Shown: piece after piece, positions 17,259-26,585 of the stretch
Layout: each line of letters begins with the position of its first letter
Numbering within the stretch: the first letter of the stretch is position 1
Origin: Pararhizobium sp. YC-54
GTDB lineage: Bacteria > Pseudomonadota > Alphaproteobacteria > Rhizobiales > Rhizobiaceae
Reading direction: 5' to 3'
Length of the DNA stretch: 64,000 nt
NCBI RefSeq assembly: GCF_025847205.1
Contig: NZ_JAOYTH010000017.1
Location: forward strand, 1-64,000
Position numbers and translations under genes: made by a program
Notes under the pieces: model-generated
The model's input: only the letters and a program-made list of their open reading frames with translations
Told to the model about the DNA's origin: nothing
The model's database searches: none

Positions 17259-17808
17259 TGCCCTTTATCCGCGGCGATCCACCAATGTTGGGATCGATGA
17301 TTCAGATACTATCGATAGCGACATCAGAGTTTTTCCGGACCACAACAGGGGCTCACGCATGCTCATAAGTCGGGAGTGTGAAAACTGATGTTAAGGCCTG
17401 CGCCCCGATTACAAATTCGACGGTACAACGGCAAGCGAAGCCTGCGGGAGTCGCAGCGATCTATATTCGCGGCCACGATCAAGTTGTACTCCCCGACGCC
17501 CTGATCTCCTCGGTCCAACTAGCAAACAGCAAGGTCTTTTCTCTCGGCTACCGTGTCACTTTAAGTCCGTAACGGCGCATCCACAAAAACTGACGCCTGA
17601 ATCCAACCAGACGAATTTGTTTATTTTCGTTGTCGACAAACCCCGATTCGTTATCTACCATGTAAATAAGGCCTTGCGCCAAACAAAAACGGGAACGACA
17701 GGGCCGCGAGGCCTCAAATGTCCGGCAGTGCCGAGCGAAAGCGTGCTTTCAGGCTTGCAGAGACTCGCGAAACTGACAATCGAACGAAACTCAAACTGGG
17801 AGCTCTCA
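17259..17808. other. Non-coding stretch with a GntR-type operator
   Basis: About 550 bases lie between the end of repeat A and the binding-protein gene. Short open frames here (17161-17388, 17378-17572) have no recognisable content or ribosome sites. The notable element is the perfect palindrome TTGTCGACAA at 17630-17639. Confidence 0.6.
17630..17639. promoter_or_regulatory. Palindrome TTGTCGACAA, candidate GntR operator 1
   Basis: This perfect 10-base palindrome lies 170 bases upstream of the substrate-binding protein gene. FadR/FCD-type GntR regulators bind palindromes with GT-(N)-AC half sites, which this fits. The same motif recurs at 30064-30073 and, with a changed right arm, at 27516-27525. 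The GntR gene at 23555 is the natural candidate binder. Confidence 0.55.
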
Positions 17809-18660
17809 ATGTTGGAAGAAATTAGACGGAGAATAAGACGCGTCGTTCTCGTAGCGGTGAGTGCACTAACGGCAGTTGGTAGCGTCGGAATTATGCCTTC
17901 TCTTGCGCAAGAAACTACGATGCAGCGCGTTCAGACGACGAAGCAGCTTAGGGTCGGCGTTGCATCGGGTGAGCCATGGTATTTCAAGGATATATCGACG
18001 GGAGAGTGGAAAGGCATCGGCATCGAACTGGCTCGGCGGCTGAGCGAAAAGATGGGCGTGGCCGCTATCCCGGTTGAAACCACTTGGGGAAACTCCGTTG
18101 CAGGACTCCAGGCTGGTCAAATTGATATCATGTTTCTGCTTGATCCCACTGAAGAGCGGAAGAAGGCAATCGACTTCCTCAACGGCCCTATTTTTTACTA
18201 CGCTCTCGGCGCCCTGGTTAAATCTGGGATCGATGCATCGACATGGGAGGCCTTGGACAAGCCTGAGATACGTGTGGGCGTAACTTTGGGCGCCTCTCCA
18301 GATAAAGCAGTCACAGCCCTGCTAAAACACGCGCAAATTAACCGTTTCGCCAGTAACGATGAAGCGATAGCGGCGTTCGCTGCTCGTCGAGTAGATGTTG
18401 TCGTGCAGTTTCACCCAGCCCTTGTCGCCCAGTTCACAAAGCTGAAGATCGGGACAGTCGCGCTCCCCAAGCCAGTAAGTGCTATTGAAACCAGCGCTGG
18501 CATCAGGAAAGAGCCAGATTCTTCTTTCCGAGATCAAGTGAGCACGATCATTGCAGACTTCTATCAGGCCCGCTTACCTAATCAGCTCTTTTCAGAATAT
18601 CTGAAGTCTAAAGGCGCGGACCCCAGAAGCGTTCCAGGTTTGGTGAAAGAAGATTGGTGA
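17809..18660 (+). CDS. Polar amino acid ABC transporter substrate-binding protein
   Basis: This is the periplasmic solute receptor of the SBP family 3 (amino acid) type. The start at 17809 has GGGAG seven bases upstream and gives 283 residues with a signal peptide (IRRRVVLVAVSALTAVGSVG, cleaved near SLAQ). The fold markers are KQLRVGVASGEPWYFKD, GEWKGIGIELARRLSEKMG, NSVAGLQAGQIDIMFLLDPT and TEERKKAIDF. The AA at GALVKSG is also typical. It is the first gene of an operon with two permeases, an ATPase and a sulfatase, so the ligand may be a sulfated amine or amino acid (inference). Confidence 0.9.
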   Translation: MLEEIRRRIRRVVLVAVSALTAVGSVGIMPSLAQETTMQRVQTTKQLRVGVASGEPWYFKDISTGEWKGIGIELARRLSEKMGVAAIPVETTWGNSVAGLQAGQIDIMFLLDPTEERKKAIDFLNGPIFYYALGALVKSGIDASTWEALDKPEIRVGVTLGASPDKAVTALLKHAQINRFASNDEAIAAFAARRVDVVVQFHPALVAQFTKLKIGTVALPKPVSAIETSAGIRKEPDSSFRDQVSTIIADFYQARLPNQLFSEYLKSKGADPRSVPGLVKEDW

Positions 18661-18730
18661 GCATTTACCTGGGCTGCGGAGTTCGTATCCCCAGCCTCAG
18701 GTTAATATGGTTCGTGTAGGGGGCACGCTG

Positions 18731-19396
18731 GTGAATTATATCTGGGATTTCAGTGCCGTTTTCTCGCACGCAGATCTTCTTATTCTCGGTCTGCGTAACA
18801 CAGTTCTGCTCGCGATTGTGTCGATCGCAATTGGCTTGGCTGTCGGCTTAGCACTTGCTGCTTTGCTGCTCTGTCAATATCGAGTTCCGCGGTATGCAGC
18901 GCTAGCATTCGTTGAATTTTATCGAAGCACGCCTCCGATAGTCCATTTCTTTTGGTTCTATTTCGCTCTTCCTGTTCTTTTTAATATCGAAATGTCGCCT
19001 TTCGCGGCAGCTGTGCTGGCTCTCTCGACCCAGTCAAGTGCCTTCTATGCTGAGGTCTTCCGAGGTGGAATACTTTCAATCGAACGTGGACAGCGGGAGG
19101 CGGGCTCCGCACTTGGAATGACTAAGGCGCAGGCAATGAGACGCGTGGTGTTGCCGCAAGCGGTAGCGCGAATGATTGCGCCACTCGTCGAACGCTCTTT
19201 TGAACTGACGAAGACGACTGCGCTCGCCTCAACGCTCGCCTTTGCTGATCTTCTGTATCAGGCAATGATGATCAATAGTGAAACTTTTCGACCTCTTGAA
19301 GTCTATACGCTCGTCGCTCTGATGTATCTGATCTTACTGACCTTTGCCAGCGCACTTGCCCGCATCGGCGAGCGTCGCGCCGCTCGGTGGAGATAA
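18731..19396 (+). CDS. Polar amino acid ABC transporter permease 1
   Basis: This is a HisM/ArtQ-type inner-membrane permease. I choose the GTG at 18731 (221 aa) because it follows AGGGGG and gives an N-terminus like that of the related permease at 25773 (MNYTFDF). An ATG at 18707 would add eight residues. Five or so membrane segments are visible. The His/Glu/Gln/Arg/opine TRAP motif includes FVEFYRSTPPIVHFFW, and the EAA loop reads QREAGSALGMTKAQAMRRVV. It pairs with the next permease to form the heterodimeric channel. Confidence 0.9.
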   Translation: MNYIWDFSAVFSHADLLILGLRNTVLLAIVSIAIGLAVGLALAALLLCQYRVPRYAALAFVEFYRSTPPIVHFFWFYFALPVLFNIEMSPFAAAVLALSTQSSAFYAEVFRGGILSIERGQREAGSALGMTKAQAMRRVVLPQAVARMIAPLVERSFELTKTTALASTLAFADLLYQAMMINSETFRPLEVYTLVALMYLILLTFASALARIGERRAARWR

Positions 19397-19400
19397 GCTA

Positions 19401-20066
19401 ATGGATTACCAATTCGACTTCAGCGTTGTGACGCAGAATTTCGGCGCGCTCCTCCAAGGGCTCCTTGTAACGGCAGAGCTTTGGGTGATTTGCGCGGCTG
19501 GCGGCGCCACGCTTGGCGTTTGCATTGCACTTGCTCGCCTTTCCCCACGCAGGTGGCTGTCTCTGCCTTCATTGGTCTATGTGCAGCTGTTCAGAAACAC
19601 CCCGGTTCTGATTCAACTTATATGGTTTTACTACGCGTTTCCGATTGTCGTCGGACAGCAGCTCACACCCTTTGTTGCAGTCGTTTTAGGCCTTGGCCTG
19701 AACACGTCCGCTTACTGCGCTGAAATCTTTCGGGGGGGTATAATTTCTCTCACCCGTGGGCAGTGGGAAGGCGCCAAGGCAATTGGAATGTCGCAGTCGA
19801 TGGCGCTGCGACGGGTGATTATGCCACAGGTCTTTCGACGAATGCTGCCGGCGCTGACAAATCGAGTGATCGAGGTCGGCAAGATGAGTTCACTCGCTTC
19901 GGTACTTTCTGTTCCAGAATTGATGTACCAAGGTCGCCTTCTGTCCTCCACCTTCTATCGTCCGTTTGAAGTCATCACGACACTCGCCATCATATACTTC
20001 CTACTGATCTTTCCCAGCGGACTATTCTCTCGTTGGCTGGAAGTGCGAATGGCCCGAGGCAAGTAA
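19401..20066 (+). CDS. Polar amino acid ABC transporter permease 2
   Basis: This second permease (221 aa from ATG 19401, four bases after the first permease stop) begins MDYQFDFSVVTQNFGALLQ. It carries VYVQLFRNTPVLIQLIWFYY and the EAA loop QWEGAKAIGMSQSMALRRVI, which docks on the ATPase. The operon order SBP-permease-permease-ATPase is standard for polar amino acid importers. Confidence 0.9.
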   Translation: MDYQFDFSVVTQNFGALLQGLLVTAELWVICAAGGATLGVCIALARLSPRRWLSLPSLVYVQLFRNTPVLIQLIWFYYAFPIVVGQQLTPFVAVVLGLGLNTSAYCAEIFRGGIISLTRGQWEGAKAIGMSQSMALRRVIMPQVFRRMLPALTNRVIEVGKMSSLASVLSVPELMYQGRLLSSTFYRPFEVITTLAIIYFLLIFPSGLFSRWLEVRMARGK

Positions 20067-20080
20067 GAGAAAGACGAGCA

Positions 20081-20866
20081 ATGAACAAGCCGATCTTGAG
20101 TGTGACAGACCTCCACAAAAGCTTTGGGCCGCAGCACGTTCTGAAGGGAATTTCGTTGGACGTCCAGGCGGGTGAGAGAATAGCCATCATTGGCGGAAGC
20201 GGATCGGGGAAAAGCACATTCCTCCGATGCATCAATTTCATGGAGATGCCGTCACAGGGCCGCATAGCCTTAGACGGTCATTCCCTTGGCAGCGTCAAAC
20301 AGACGCGGGCAGGTGAGACACGCGTAAACTACGCGGAGCGCGAACTATGCCAAGTCCGGGCTCGAGTGGGCATGGTCTTCCAGCAGTTCAACCTTTTCCC
20401 TCACATGACTGTCCTTGAGAATGTCATGGAGGGCTTGGTCACGGTTAAGCGAGCGGCGAAAACGGAAGCTCGCGAAGTCGCACTGTCCCAACTGACTAAG
20501 GTCGGTCTTTCGAACCGGTTGGATGCATATCCGTCTCAGCTTTCAGGGGGGCAACAGCAACGGGTTGCGATTGCTCGCGCCTTAGCGATGGAGCCCGAAA
20601 TAATTCTGTTCGATGAGCCAACTTCCTCGCTGGATCCGGAGTTGGTGGGCGAGGTGCTGAGATCCATTCGAGTTCTGGCCGACGAAGGCCGGACGATGCT
20701 GCTCGTTACCCACGAACTCGGGTTTGCCTATCACTTTGCTACAAAAGTTATTTTTCTGGCGGACGGAGTTTTCCACGAAGTCGGGACGCCAGAAGAGGTC
20801 TTGAAGGAGCCCAAACAACAAAAGACAAAAGAGTTCCTCCGACGCTTCAACGAGTTTGCGTTCTGA
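20081..20866 (+). CDS. Polar amino acid ABC transporter ATPase
   Basis: This is the cytoplasmic ATPase (261 aa from ATG 20081). It shows Walker A GGSGSGKST, the Q-loop MVFQQFNLFPHMTVLENV, signature LSGGQQQRVAIARALA, Walker B IILFDEPTSSLDPE and H-loop LLVTHELGFA. The length and the insert after Walker A (LGSVKQTRAGETRVNYAERE) are usual for GlnQ/OccP-like proteins. It is intact and co-directional with the permeases. Confidence 0.93.
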   Translation: MNKPILSVTDLHKSFGPQHVLKGISLDVQAGERIAIIGGSGSGKSTFLRCINFMEMPSQGRIALDGHSLGSVKQTRAGETRVNYAERELCQVRARVGMVFQQFNLFPHMTVLENVMEGLVTVKRAAKTEAREVALSQLTKVGLSNRLDAYPSQLSGGQQQRVAIARALAMEPEIILFDEPTSSLDPELVGEVLRSIRVLADEGRTMLLVTHELGFAYHFATKVIFLADGVFHEVGTPEEVLKEPKQQKTKEFLRRFNEFAF

Positions 20867-20908
20867 GGCCCCGGAAATTGAGTGCATGACGGTAACGGGA
20901 TGGAATCG

Positions 20909-22447
20909 ATGAAACCGAATATATTGATGATCGTAGTTGATCAGTTGACGTCTTTCGTGCTGCGGTCCTACGGAGGGGGGGTCTGCAAGACACCTCACCT
21001 CGACAAGCTCGCCGAGCAGGGTGTTGTCTTTGAAAATATGTATTGTAATTATCCACTTTGCTCACCTTCTCGCGCCGCACTTATGACGGGCAGATTGCCT
21101 AGCCGTATTGGCGCTTATGACAACGGCGCGGAATTACCGGCGTCGATGCCCACGTTTGCTCATTACCTTCGCAGCCAAGGGTATTACACGGCTATATCGG
21201 GCAAGATGCACTTTATTGGGCCCGATCAGTTTCATGGATATGAGGAAAGACTGACAACGGAAATCTATCCGGCGGATTTTGGATGGACGCCGGTGACAAG
21301 CTATTCTGAAGCCGATGTGGATGATGAGCGCCGTTACGCAGCGGGGACGTCAACAACGGAAACGGTTCGTGACTCTGGCCCAGCCGCTCGGACCATGCAG
21401 ATCGATTATGATGAAGAGGTATGTCATCGCGCGGTCCAGGAAATCTTCATGCAGGCGCGCCATGGCGATGGCCGGCCATTTGCCCTAACAGTATCCTTCA
21501 CACATCCACACGATCCTTACGTAACCACCAGAGAATATTGGAACCGTTACACCGAAGACGAGATCGATCGACCGAGAGTGCCATTTGTCGGCCCGAGCGA
21601 ACGCGATCCTCATTCCGAAGCACTGTTTTATCATTATGGCCAGGACAAGGCTCCGATCGATGACGAGACTTACAAGCGTGCCAGGCGCGGCTACTATGGT
21701 ATGATATCCTATTGCGACGACCTCGTGGGACGGCTCATATCAGCGCTGGCCGACGCCGGCGTCGACAAGAACACGGTCGTGATATTTACCTCCGATCATG
21801 GCGACATGATCGGCGAGCGCGGAATGTGGTTTAAAAAGACCTTGTTCGAACCGGCCGTGGCAGTTCCATTATTGATCTGGGCACCCCAGATGTTTGAACC
21901 CGGTCGTGTCGCATCCCCTGTTTCGTTGATTGACATTTTGCCGACACTGAACGAACTCGCTGGCGGCAGTGCTGCGGATCTCGTCACCGAAATCGATGGC
22001 CGCAGCCTTCTTCCTGCTCTCCTAAAAAGACCTTTTGAAAATCGACCGGTTTTCTCCGAGCATATTGACGGGGGAACAAAAGCGCCTCGGCTGATGGTCA
22101 GAGAAGGTGGTTGGAAGCTGGTACATTCAAGGAGTTATCCTACGCAGTTGTACAACCTTGCCGATGATCCTTTAGAACTGAAAGATCTCTCTGATGATCC
22201 AAGTGGGGCGGATGCACTCGCCAGGTTAACCAAACTTATCAACGATAACTACGACTTGGAACGATTAGAGGAGGAGGTTGAGTCAGACCAGCGCGTGCGT
22301 CGGTTTCTTGATGAAGCATTGAGCAAAGGAAAAGTTAGGGCCTGGGACCACTTATCACAGGCACAGATTGATCCTTGGTTCGTGCGAAAAGGCGACGCAT
22401 TTCCGCACGTCGAAAGGCGTGGATATCTGCGATATTCCGATGAATGA
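20909..22447 (+). CDS. Type I sulfatase, choline-sulfatase (BetC)-like
   Basis: This is a sulfate-ester hydrolase of the alkaline-phosphatase superfamily. From the ATG at 20909 it has 512 residues. An ATG at 20900 is also possible. The metal site starts ILMIVVDQL (Asp11), and the active-site motif CSPSRAALMTGR has Cys51 to be oxidised to formylglycine. SGKMHFIGPDQFHGYEERLT and YPADFGWTP match BetC closely, as do FTHPHDPYV and FTSDHGDMIGERG. It ends the first ABC importer operon. Choline-O-sulfate is the obvious known substrate, but the polar amino acid importer beside it may mean a different sulfated amine. No betaine genes (betA/betB) are nearby. Confidence 0.88.
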   Translation: MKPNILMIVVDQLTSFVLRSYGGGVCKTPHLDKLAEQGVVFENMYCNYPLCSPSRAALMTGRLPSRIGAYDNGAELPASMPTFAHYLRSQGYYTAISGKMHFIGPDQFHGYEERLTTEIYPADFGWTPVTSYSEADVDDERRYAAGTSTTETVRDSGPAARTMQIDYDEEVCHRAVQEIFMQARHGDGRPFALTVSFTHPHDPYVTTREYWNRYTEDEIDRPRVPFVGPSERDPHSEALFYHYGQDKAPIDDETYKRARRGYYGMISYCDDLVGRLISALADAGVDKNTVVIFTSDHGDMIGERGMWFKKTLFEPAVAVPLLIWAPQMFEPGRVASPVSLIDILPTLNELAGGSAADLVTEIDGRSLLPALLKRPFENRPVFSEHIDGGTKAPRLMVREGGWKLVHSRSYPTQLYNLADDPLELKDLSDDPSGADALARLTKLINDNYDLERLEEEVESDQRVRRFLDEALSKGKVRAWDHLSQAQIDPWFVRKGDAFPHVERRGYLRYSDE

Positions 22448-22459
22448 TCGCATACGAGT

Positions 22460-22486
22460 ATGTTGGGAGGCACTGCCTCCCAACAT
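22460..22486. terminator. Bidirectional hairpin between sulfatase and FGE genes
   Basis: Thirteen-base perfect arms (ATGTTGGGAGGCA / TGCCTCCCAACAT) around one base lie between two convergent genes. No long T-tract follows on the plus strand. A shared terminator is the likely role. Confidence 0.55.
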
Positions 22487-22557
22487 ATCGGTTGGAAGAT
22501 TCGATACCAGAGTAGTGAGCCGAGAGCAGCCTGTTGAAATCGGTCGAATTTAGCTAC

Positions 22558-23487
22558 TCAAATTAAATCGTAAGCGATCCGAAATCCTACGTTGCTCGAA
22601 GCGCTATCCGGAGGTAATCCCATCCGAGCAGCTATCCTGTACCGGAAGCAGTAACTCGCGTGGCAAAGGAACGAGCCGCCTTTCAGAAGCTGTTCGGCCG
22701 AGGCCTTGGCCAAGCCATTTCGGTGTTTGGAAGCCCTTGAAAGAGATCTGACACGAAACACGTCTGCATTCCACTCCCAGACGTTTCCAACAAGGTTATA
22801 GAACCCAGCCTCGTTGGCCGAAAAGCTTCGTGCCGGAGCCGTTCCAAGATAGCCATCCCTCAACGTATTAGTGTGTGGGAAGGTGCCTTGCCAAATGTTG
22901 CAATAGGTGGCCTCATCCGAAGGTTCTTCGTTGCCCCAGGGGTATCGACTCCTTCTGGCTCCGCCACGCGCTGCATGTTCCCACTCGACTTCAGTCGGCA
23001 ATCTTCCACCGACCCATCGTGCAAAAGCCGTCGCATCGTTCAAGGAGACGTGAGTTACCGGGTGATCGAGCCGACCGTCAACGTTGCTGTCGGGGCCTTC
23101 TGGATGCCTCCAATTTGCATGATCGATTTTCACCCACCATGATTTCCGCTGCGGCGCGTGCCTCGCCTTCATGTCTTTGCTCAGCAGTGAGTAGAAAACT
23201 CCTGAATAACCCAAACGCTCCGAATCTGTGACATGACCAGTTGCGGCGACGAAGTCCGCAAAGCGCTCGTTTGTTACCGTCTCAGCCTCGAGAAAAAAAT
23301 CCCGTACGTGTAATTTTCGTTCGGGACCCTCGCCATCGGCAATTATGACTGGTTCGCGTGTTCCGACATGTGACACGCCGCCTTTTACGAATATTGCGTT
23401 GGAATGGGACCCGGAGGATCCCTCCGTCAAAGCAGCTGCTTTGACCAGAAACTGCGAAGCTGTGGGTGGTCGGCAACAGCTTTCCAT
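22558..23487 (-). CDS. Formylglycine-generating enzyme (sulfatase activator)
   Basis: This is an FGE/SUMF1-type enzyme that oxidises the active-site Cys of type I sulfatases to formylglycine. From ATG 23487 it has 309 residues. A GTG at 23526 would add 13. Diagnostic features are the substrate/metal core LPTEVEWEHAARGG and YPWGN, then NLVGNVWEWNADV, and the redox motif GGSFLCHASYCFRYR with Cys275 and Cys280. The two Cys distinguish true FGEs from general FGE-sulfatase-fold proteins. It converges on the Cys-type sulfatase gene, its evident client. Confidence 0.92.
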   Translation of the reverse strand: MESCCRPPTASQFLVKAAALTEGSSGSHSNAIFVKGGVSHVGTREPVIIADGEGPERKLHVRDFFLEAETVTNERFADFVAATGHVTDSERLGYSGVFYSLLSKDMKARHAPQRKSWWVKIDHANWRHPEGPDSNVDGRLDHPVTHVSLNDATAFARWVGGRLPTEVEWEHAARGGARRSRYPWGNEEPSDEATYCNIWQGTFPHTNTLRDGYLGTAPARSFSANEAGFYNLVGNVWEWNADVFRVRSLSRASKHRNGLAKASAEQLLKGGSFLCHASYCFRYRIAARMGLPPDSASSNVGFRIAYDLI

Positions 23488-23554
23488 TGCGTACTCATCA
23501 TGTTTGACACGGAAGCGACTAGGCACAGCATGTCCACACCCCGTGCCCGGTCAA

Positions 23555-24271
23555 TCATCGAATGGCGATATTGCGAGTCTTGCGCTGGCTCATGAGAAGG
23601 ACGAAACGCTGATGGACTTCTTCTGCGTGCTCCCTAGCAAGCTTTTCGGCCAGCTCAACGTCCTGCTGCTCGATAGCCCGTATTATCCGATCGTGGGATG
23701 CTGCCGTCTCGGGTGGAAGTTCGTCATCGTAGGTTCGGTAGTAAAGCCGGAGCATCCGTCGGCCACTAATGAGCAATCGTCTGTATGCCTCTAATAGATG
23801 TTTATTGCGCCCCGCTTCGGCAATCGCGAGATGGAAATCCATATTCGTTTGGATCATGCCGAGCACGTCTTTGGCGACGATTGTTTCCCGGAACAGTTCT
23901 TGCCGGTGGCGGATGTGAACCAAAGCGTCTTTCGACCTGAACTCGGCCGCAAGACGCGTCACGGCGCGTTGGATCAAGTCGAGAGCATCGATATACTGCG
24001 GAAATTCTTCCAGCGAGAGCGCGGTAACGACGGTTCCCTTATTCGGCAGATTAAGCGCGAGGCCTTCACCCTCAAGACGCACAATCGCTTCCCTAACTGG
24101 GGAACGGGAGACATTGAACCGAGCAGCTATGCCGGCTTCGTCAAGGATCTGGTTAGGCTCTAGCACCAATGCAAGGATTTCGTCTCGCAGTACCTGGTAG
24201 ATCTTGATGGAGCTGAAACCTCTCTTGCTTGAGAGGATTTCAACGTTTTTGTCTTTTTTGGCCACAGGCAT
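23555..24271 (-). CDS. GntR-family (FCD) transcriptional regulator
   Basis: This is a ligand-controlled regulator of the FadR subgroup, 238 aa. The winged HTH spans about 20-88 (ILDEAGIAARFNVSRSPVRE, RLEGEGLALNLPNKGTVVT). The all-helical FCD ligand domain follows (about 95-225), with the metal-binding Asp/His pattern NMDFHLAIAEAGRN and HDRIIRAIEQQD. AAGGAG lies six bases before the ATG. It stands in the middle of the catabolic block between two ABC importers. The palindromes TTGTCGACAA at 17630 and 30064 and the related site at 27516 fit its operator class. Confidence 0.93.
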   Translation of the reverse strand: MPVAKKDKNVEILSSKRGFSSIKIYQVLRDEILALVLEPNQILDEAGIAARFNVSRSPVREAIVRLEGEGLALNLPNKGTVVTALSLEEFPQYIDALDLIQRAVTRLAAEFRSKDALVHIRHRQELFRETIVAKDVLGMIQTNMDFHLAIAEAGRNKHLLEAYRRLLISGRRMLRLYYRTYDDELPPETAASHDRIIRAIEQQDVELAEKLAREHAEEVHQRFVLLMSQRKTRNIAIR

Positions 24272-24433
24272 CTTGATCTCCTTAAGGTCAGCAGTATCAT
24301 TTGGACCCTGCCATCGGCAAGAAGGCCCCCGCCATATTCACAGTGCACGCCGAACTGACGCCTGGAAAATGGCTGAGGGGCCTGCGGTCGTCGCCGAGTA
24401 TCGGCGCCTTGGGATATGCTTTTGGCAGCTTTG

Positions 24434-25099
24434 TCAGATCGCCAGCCTTATTAACATCCGCCTTTCAACAAATGTCACCGCGCGCGTTATCGGAAAAGCG
24501 ATAACAAAATAAATTATTGCCACAACAGTAAGAACTTCGACAGGGCGAGCGATATTGTTTGAAATATTTTGCCCGACAAACATCAGGTCGGCCATGCCAA
24601 CAGCCGATACCAAGGCGCTTTCCTTGAACAAACTTACACAATTGGAGAGAAGAGTCGGAACGGCGCGAAGCACTGCCTGCGGCATAATGATGTTCCGAAT
24701 CTGAACGGAGCGTGGAAGGCCGAGTGCAATGCAAGCATCGAGTTGCTCGCTGCCAACCGATTTTAAGGAAGCCCGGAACGTCTCGCTGCTGATAGCGCCC
24801 ATGTAAAGTGTCAAGGCGATAGTTGCGGAAATGAAGTTCGACAATTCTACCCCCAAGATCAGGGGAAGGCAGAAGAAAATCCAAAAGAGCTGGATGAGGA
24901 CTGGCGTTCCCCGAAATAGCTCGACATACGTGCCAGTGATCGCGCGCAAGGCGAAGTTCTTAGAAGTTCGTCCCAGAGCAGTCACGAACCCCAGGGCGCA
25001 CCCCAAGGCGATGCAAACCATGGTCAATTGGACAGTTGTCCAAAGCCCTATAAGGAGCGCGTCGTAGTAGCGAAGGACGATTGTAAAGTCTAGATCCAT
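24434..25099 (-). CDS. Polar amino acid ABC transporter permease (second system, 2)
   Basis: This HisM-type permease has 221 aa. GTYVELFRGTPVLIQLFWIF and an EAA loop with SEQLDACIALGLPRSVQIRN are visible among about five membrane segments. It is the last gene of the second importer operon (binding protein 27445, ATPase, two permeases). It probably dimerises with the permease upstream. Confidence 0.9.
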   Translation of the reverse strand: MDLDFTIVLRYYDALLIGLWTTVQLTMVCIALGCALGFVTALGRTSKNFALRAITGTYVELFRGTPVLIQLFWIFFCLPLILGVELSNFISATIALTLYMGAISSETFRASLKSVGSEQLDACIALGLPRSVQIRNIIMPQAVLRAVPTLLSNCVSLFKESALVSAVGMADLMFVGQNISNNIARPVEVLTVVAIIYFVIAFPITRAVTFVERRMLIRLAI

Positions 25100-25110
25100 A
25101 ACAGCACCTC

Positions 25111-25773
25111 CTAAGCGGCTGCCAGAGCGCGTCGGCGTTCGATGAGGCCGACAACTTGCGACACCGGAAACGAGACCGCAAAATAGATCAGCGCGACAAC
25201 TGTAAAAGTTTCGATGGGGCGATAAGTCGCTGTTGCAAGGGTTTTCCCCTCGTACATGAGGTCTTGAATAGCGACAATCGCGACGAGTGCGCTCTGCTGG
25301 AAGATGCCAATTCCATTTGTCAGCAACACAGGGATCGACTCCCGGAAAGCTGTAGGCAGGATGATATAGCGAATGCGTTGAAGAGGGTTTAGCCCAAGCG
25401 CAATGCCGGCGTCTCTTTGCTCTCTTGGAACCCCTTGAATCGAGGCACGGTAAGCTTCGGCGTTAAACGCCGTAAGATTAAGACCCAAAGCAAGTATTCC
25501 CATCATCAAGGGATCAAGGAATACGTCCAGAAGCATTGGCACGCAGTAAAAGAACCACACCACCTGGATGATTGCCGGCGTGCAGCGAAAAAATTCAACG
25601 AAGAGCATGAACGGAACGCGGACGATAGCAAACGGGCTCATCAGCAGCAATGCCAGGACAAAGCCCGCAACGATACCGATCACATTCGCAGCCAATGTCA
25701 GCTGAATCGTTACGAATAGCCCATCTAGAAGAGGGCCGATTGCAATGGAGCTGAAATCGAAGGTATAGTTCAC
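25111..25773 (-). CDS. Polar amino acid ABC transporter permease (second system, 1)
   Basis: This permease (220 aa) starts MNYTFDFSSIAIGPLLDGL and carries FVEFFRCTPAIIQVVWFFYC and REQRDAGIALGLNPLQRIRY. Eleven bases separate it from the second permease and eleven from the ATPase. It is intact. Confidence 0.9.
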   Translation of the reverse strand: MNYTFDFSSIAIGPLLDGLFVTIQLTLAANVIGIVAGFVLALLLMSPFAIVRVPFMLFVEFFRCTPAIIQVVWFFYCVPMLLDVFLDPLMMGILALGLNLTAFNAEAYRASIQGVPREQRDAGIALGLNPLQRIRYIILPTAFRESIPVLLTNGIGIFQQSALVAIVAIQDLMYEGKTLATATYRPIETFTVVALIYFAVSFPVSQVVGLIERRRALAAA

Positions 25774-25784
25774 GGCATCGCTCC

Positions 25785-26561
25785 CTATTGCTTTATGTGG
25801 AACACGCGTTCAATGAACTCTCGGGTGCGCTCCTCACGCGGTGAACCGAGGACCTGCTCAGGCGGTCCGTCCTCGACCACGACGCCGCCGGCACAGAAGA
25901 TAACGCGTGATGCGATGTTCTTCGCAAACCACATATCGTGCGTGACAATCATCATTGGCATATCTTGATCTGCAAGCTGCATGATGACGTGTTCGACTTC
26001 TGAAACAAGCTCGGGGTCAAGTGCGGAGGTCACCTCATCAAATAGCATCAGCTTCGGATCAAGCATCAAAGCGCGGGCGATTGCGACACGTTGCTTTTGT
26101 CCTCCCGAGAGTTGCGCAGGATAAGCACGTGCCTTCGCTGCAAGGCCAAAGCGCTCTAACAAACTTAGCGCGCGCGCTTCCGCACTAGCTTTGGGTTCGT
26201 TGCGAACCTTGCGCGGTGCGAGGACCAGGTTCTGGAGAATGTTGAGATGTGGGAAGAGCGTATAGTGCTGAAACACCATCCCGATCGACCTCCGGACCTC
26301 CGTGTCGATAAGGGTTTTCTTCTCCCGACTGGCGGAAGAAACGTAAGGCTGCCCAGCAAATGTGATTGATCCGCTATCAATCTGCTCGAGACCCATCATT
26401 ACACGCAACAAGGTTGACTTGCCGCCACCCGACGGTCCGATTACAACGAGGCGCTCGCCCGGCTTCATTTCGATATCGATGCCTTTCAGCACCTGAACTG
26501 CACCGTCACCGTAGCTTTTGTGCAGGCTCTGCATTTTAACAAGTGGAGAACTTGCGACCAT
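25785..26561 (-). CDS. Polar amino acid ABC transporter ATPase (second system)
   Basis: This ATPase has 258 aa from the ATG at 26561, which has GAGAG six bases upstream. An ATG at 26576 lacks a ribosome site. It has Walker A GPSGGGKST, the Q-loop MVFQHYTLFPHLNILQNL, signature LSGGQKQRVAIARALM, Walker B LMLFDEVTSALDPE and H-loop MIVTHDMWFA. The Glu-Val in place of the usual Glu-Pro after Walker B (DEVTSAL) is a normal variant of this family. Confidence 0.92.
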   Translation of the reverse strand: MVASSPLVKMQSLHKSYGDGAVQVLKGIDIEMKPGERLVVIGPSGGGKSTLLRVMMGLEQIDSGSITFAGQPYVSSASREKKTLIDTEVRRSIGMVFQHYTLFPHLNILQNLVLAPRKVRNEPKASAEARALSLLERFGLAAKARAYPAQLSGGQKQRVAIARALMLDPKLMLFDEVTSALDPELVSEVEHVIMQLADQDMPMMIVTHDMWFAKNIASRVIFCAGGVVVEDGPPEQVLGSPREERTREFIERVFHIKQ

Positions 26562-26585
26562 TTTGAACTCTCTCATTCTTAGTGC

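Noticed and set aside
17161..17572. Two short plus-strand frames upstream of the binding-protein gene
   Set aside because: No ribosome sites, no recognisable domains, and the first begins inside the repeat.
20909..22447. Assigning the symbol betC
   Set aside because: Sequence resemblance is strong, but betA, betB and betI are absent and the neighbouring importer is of amino acid type.
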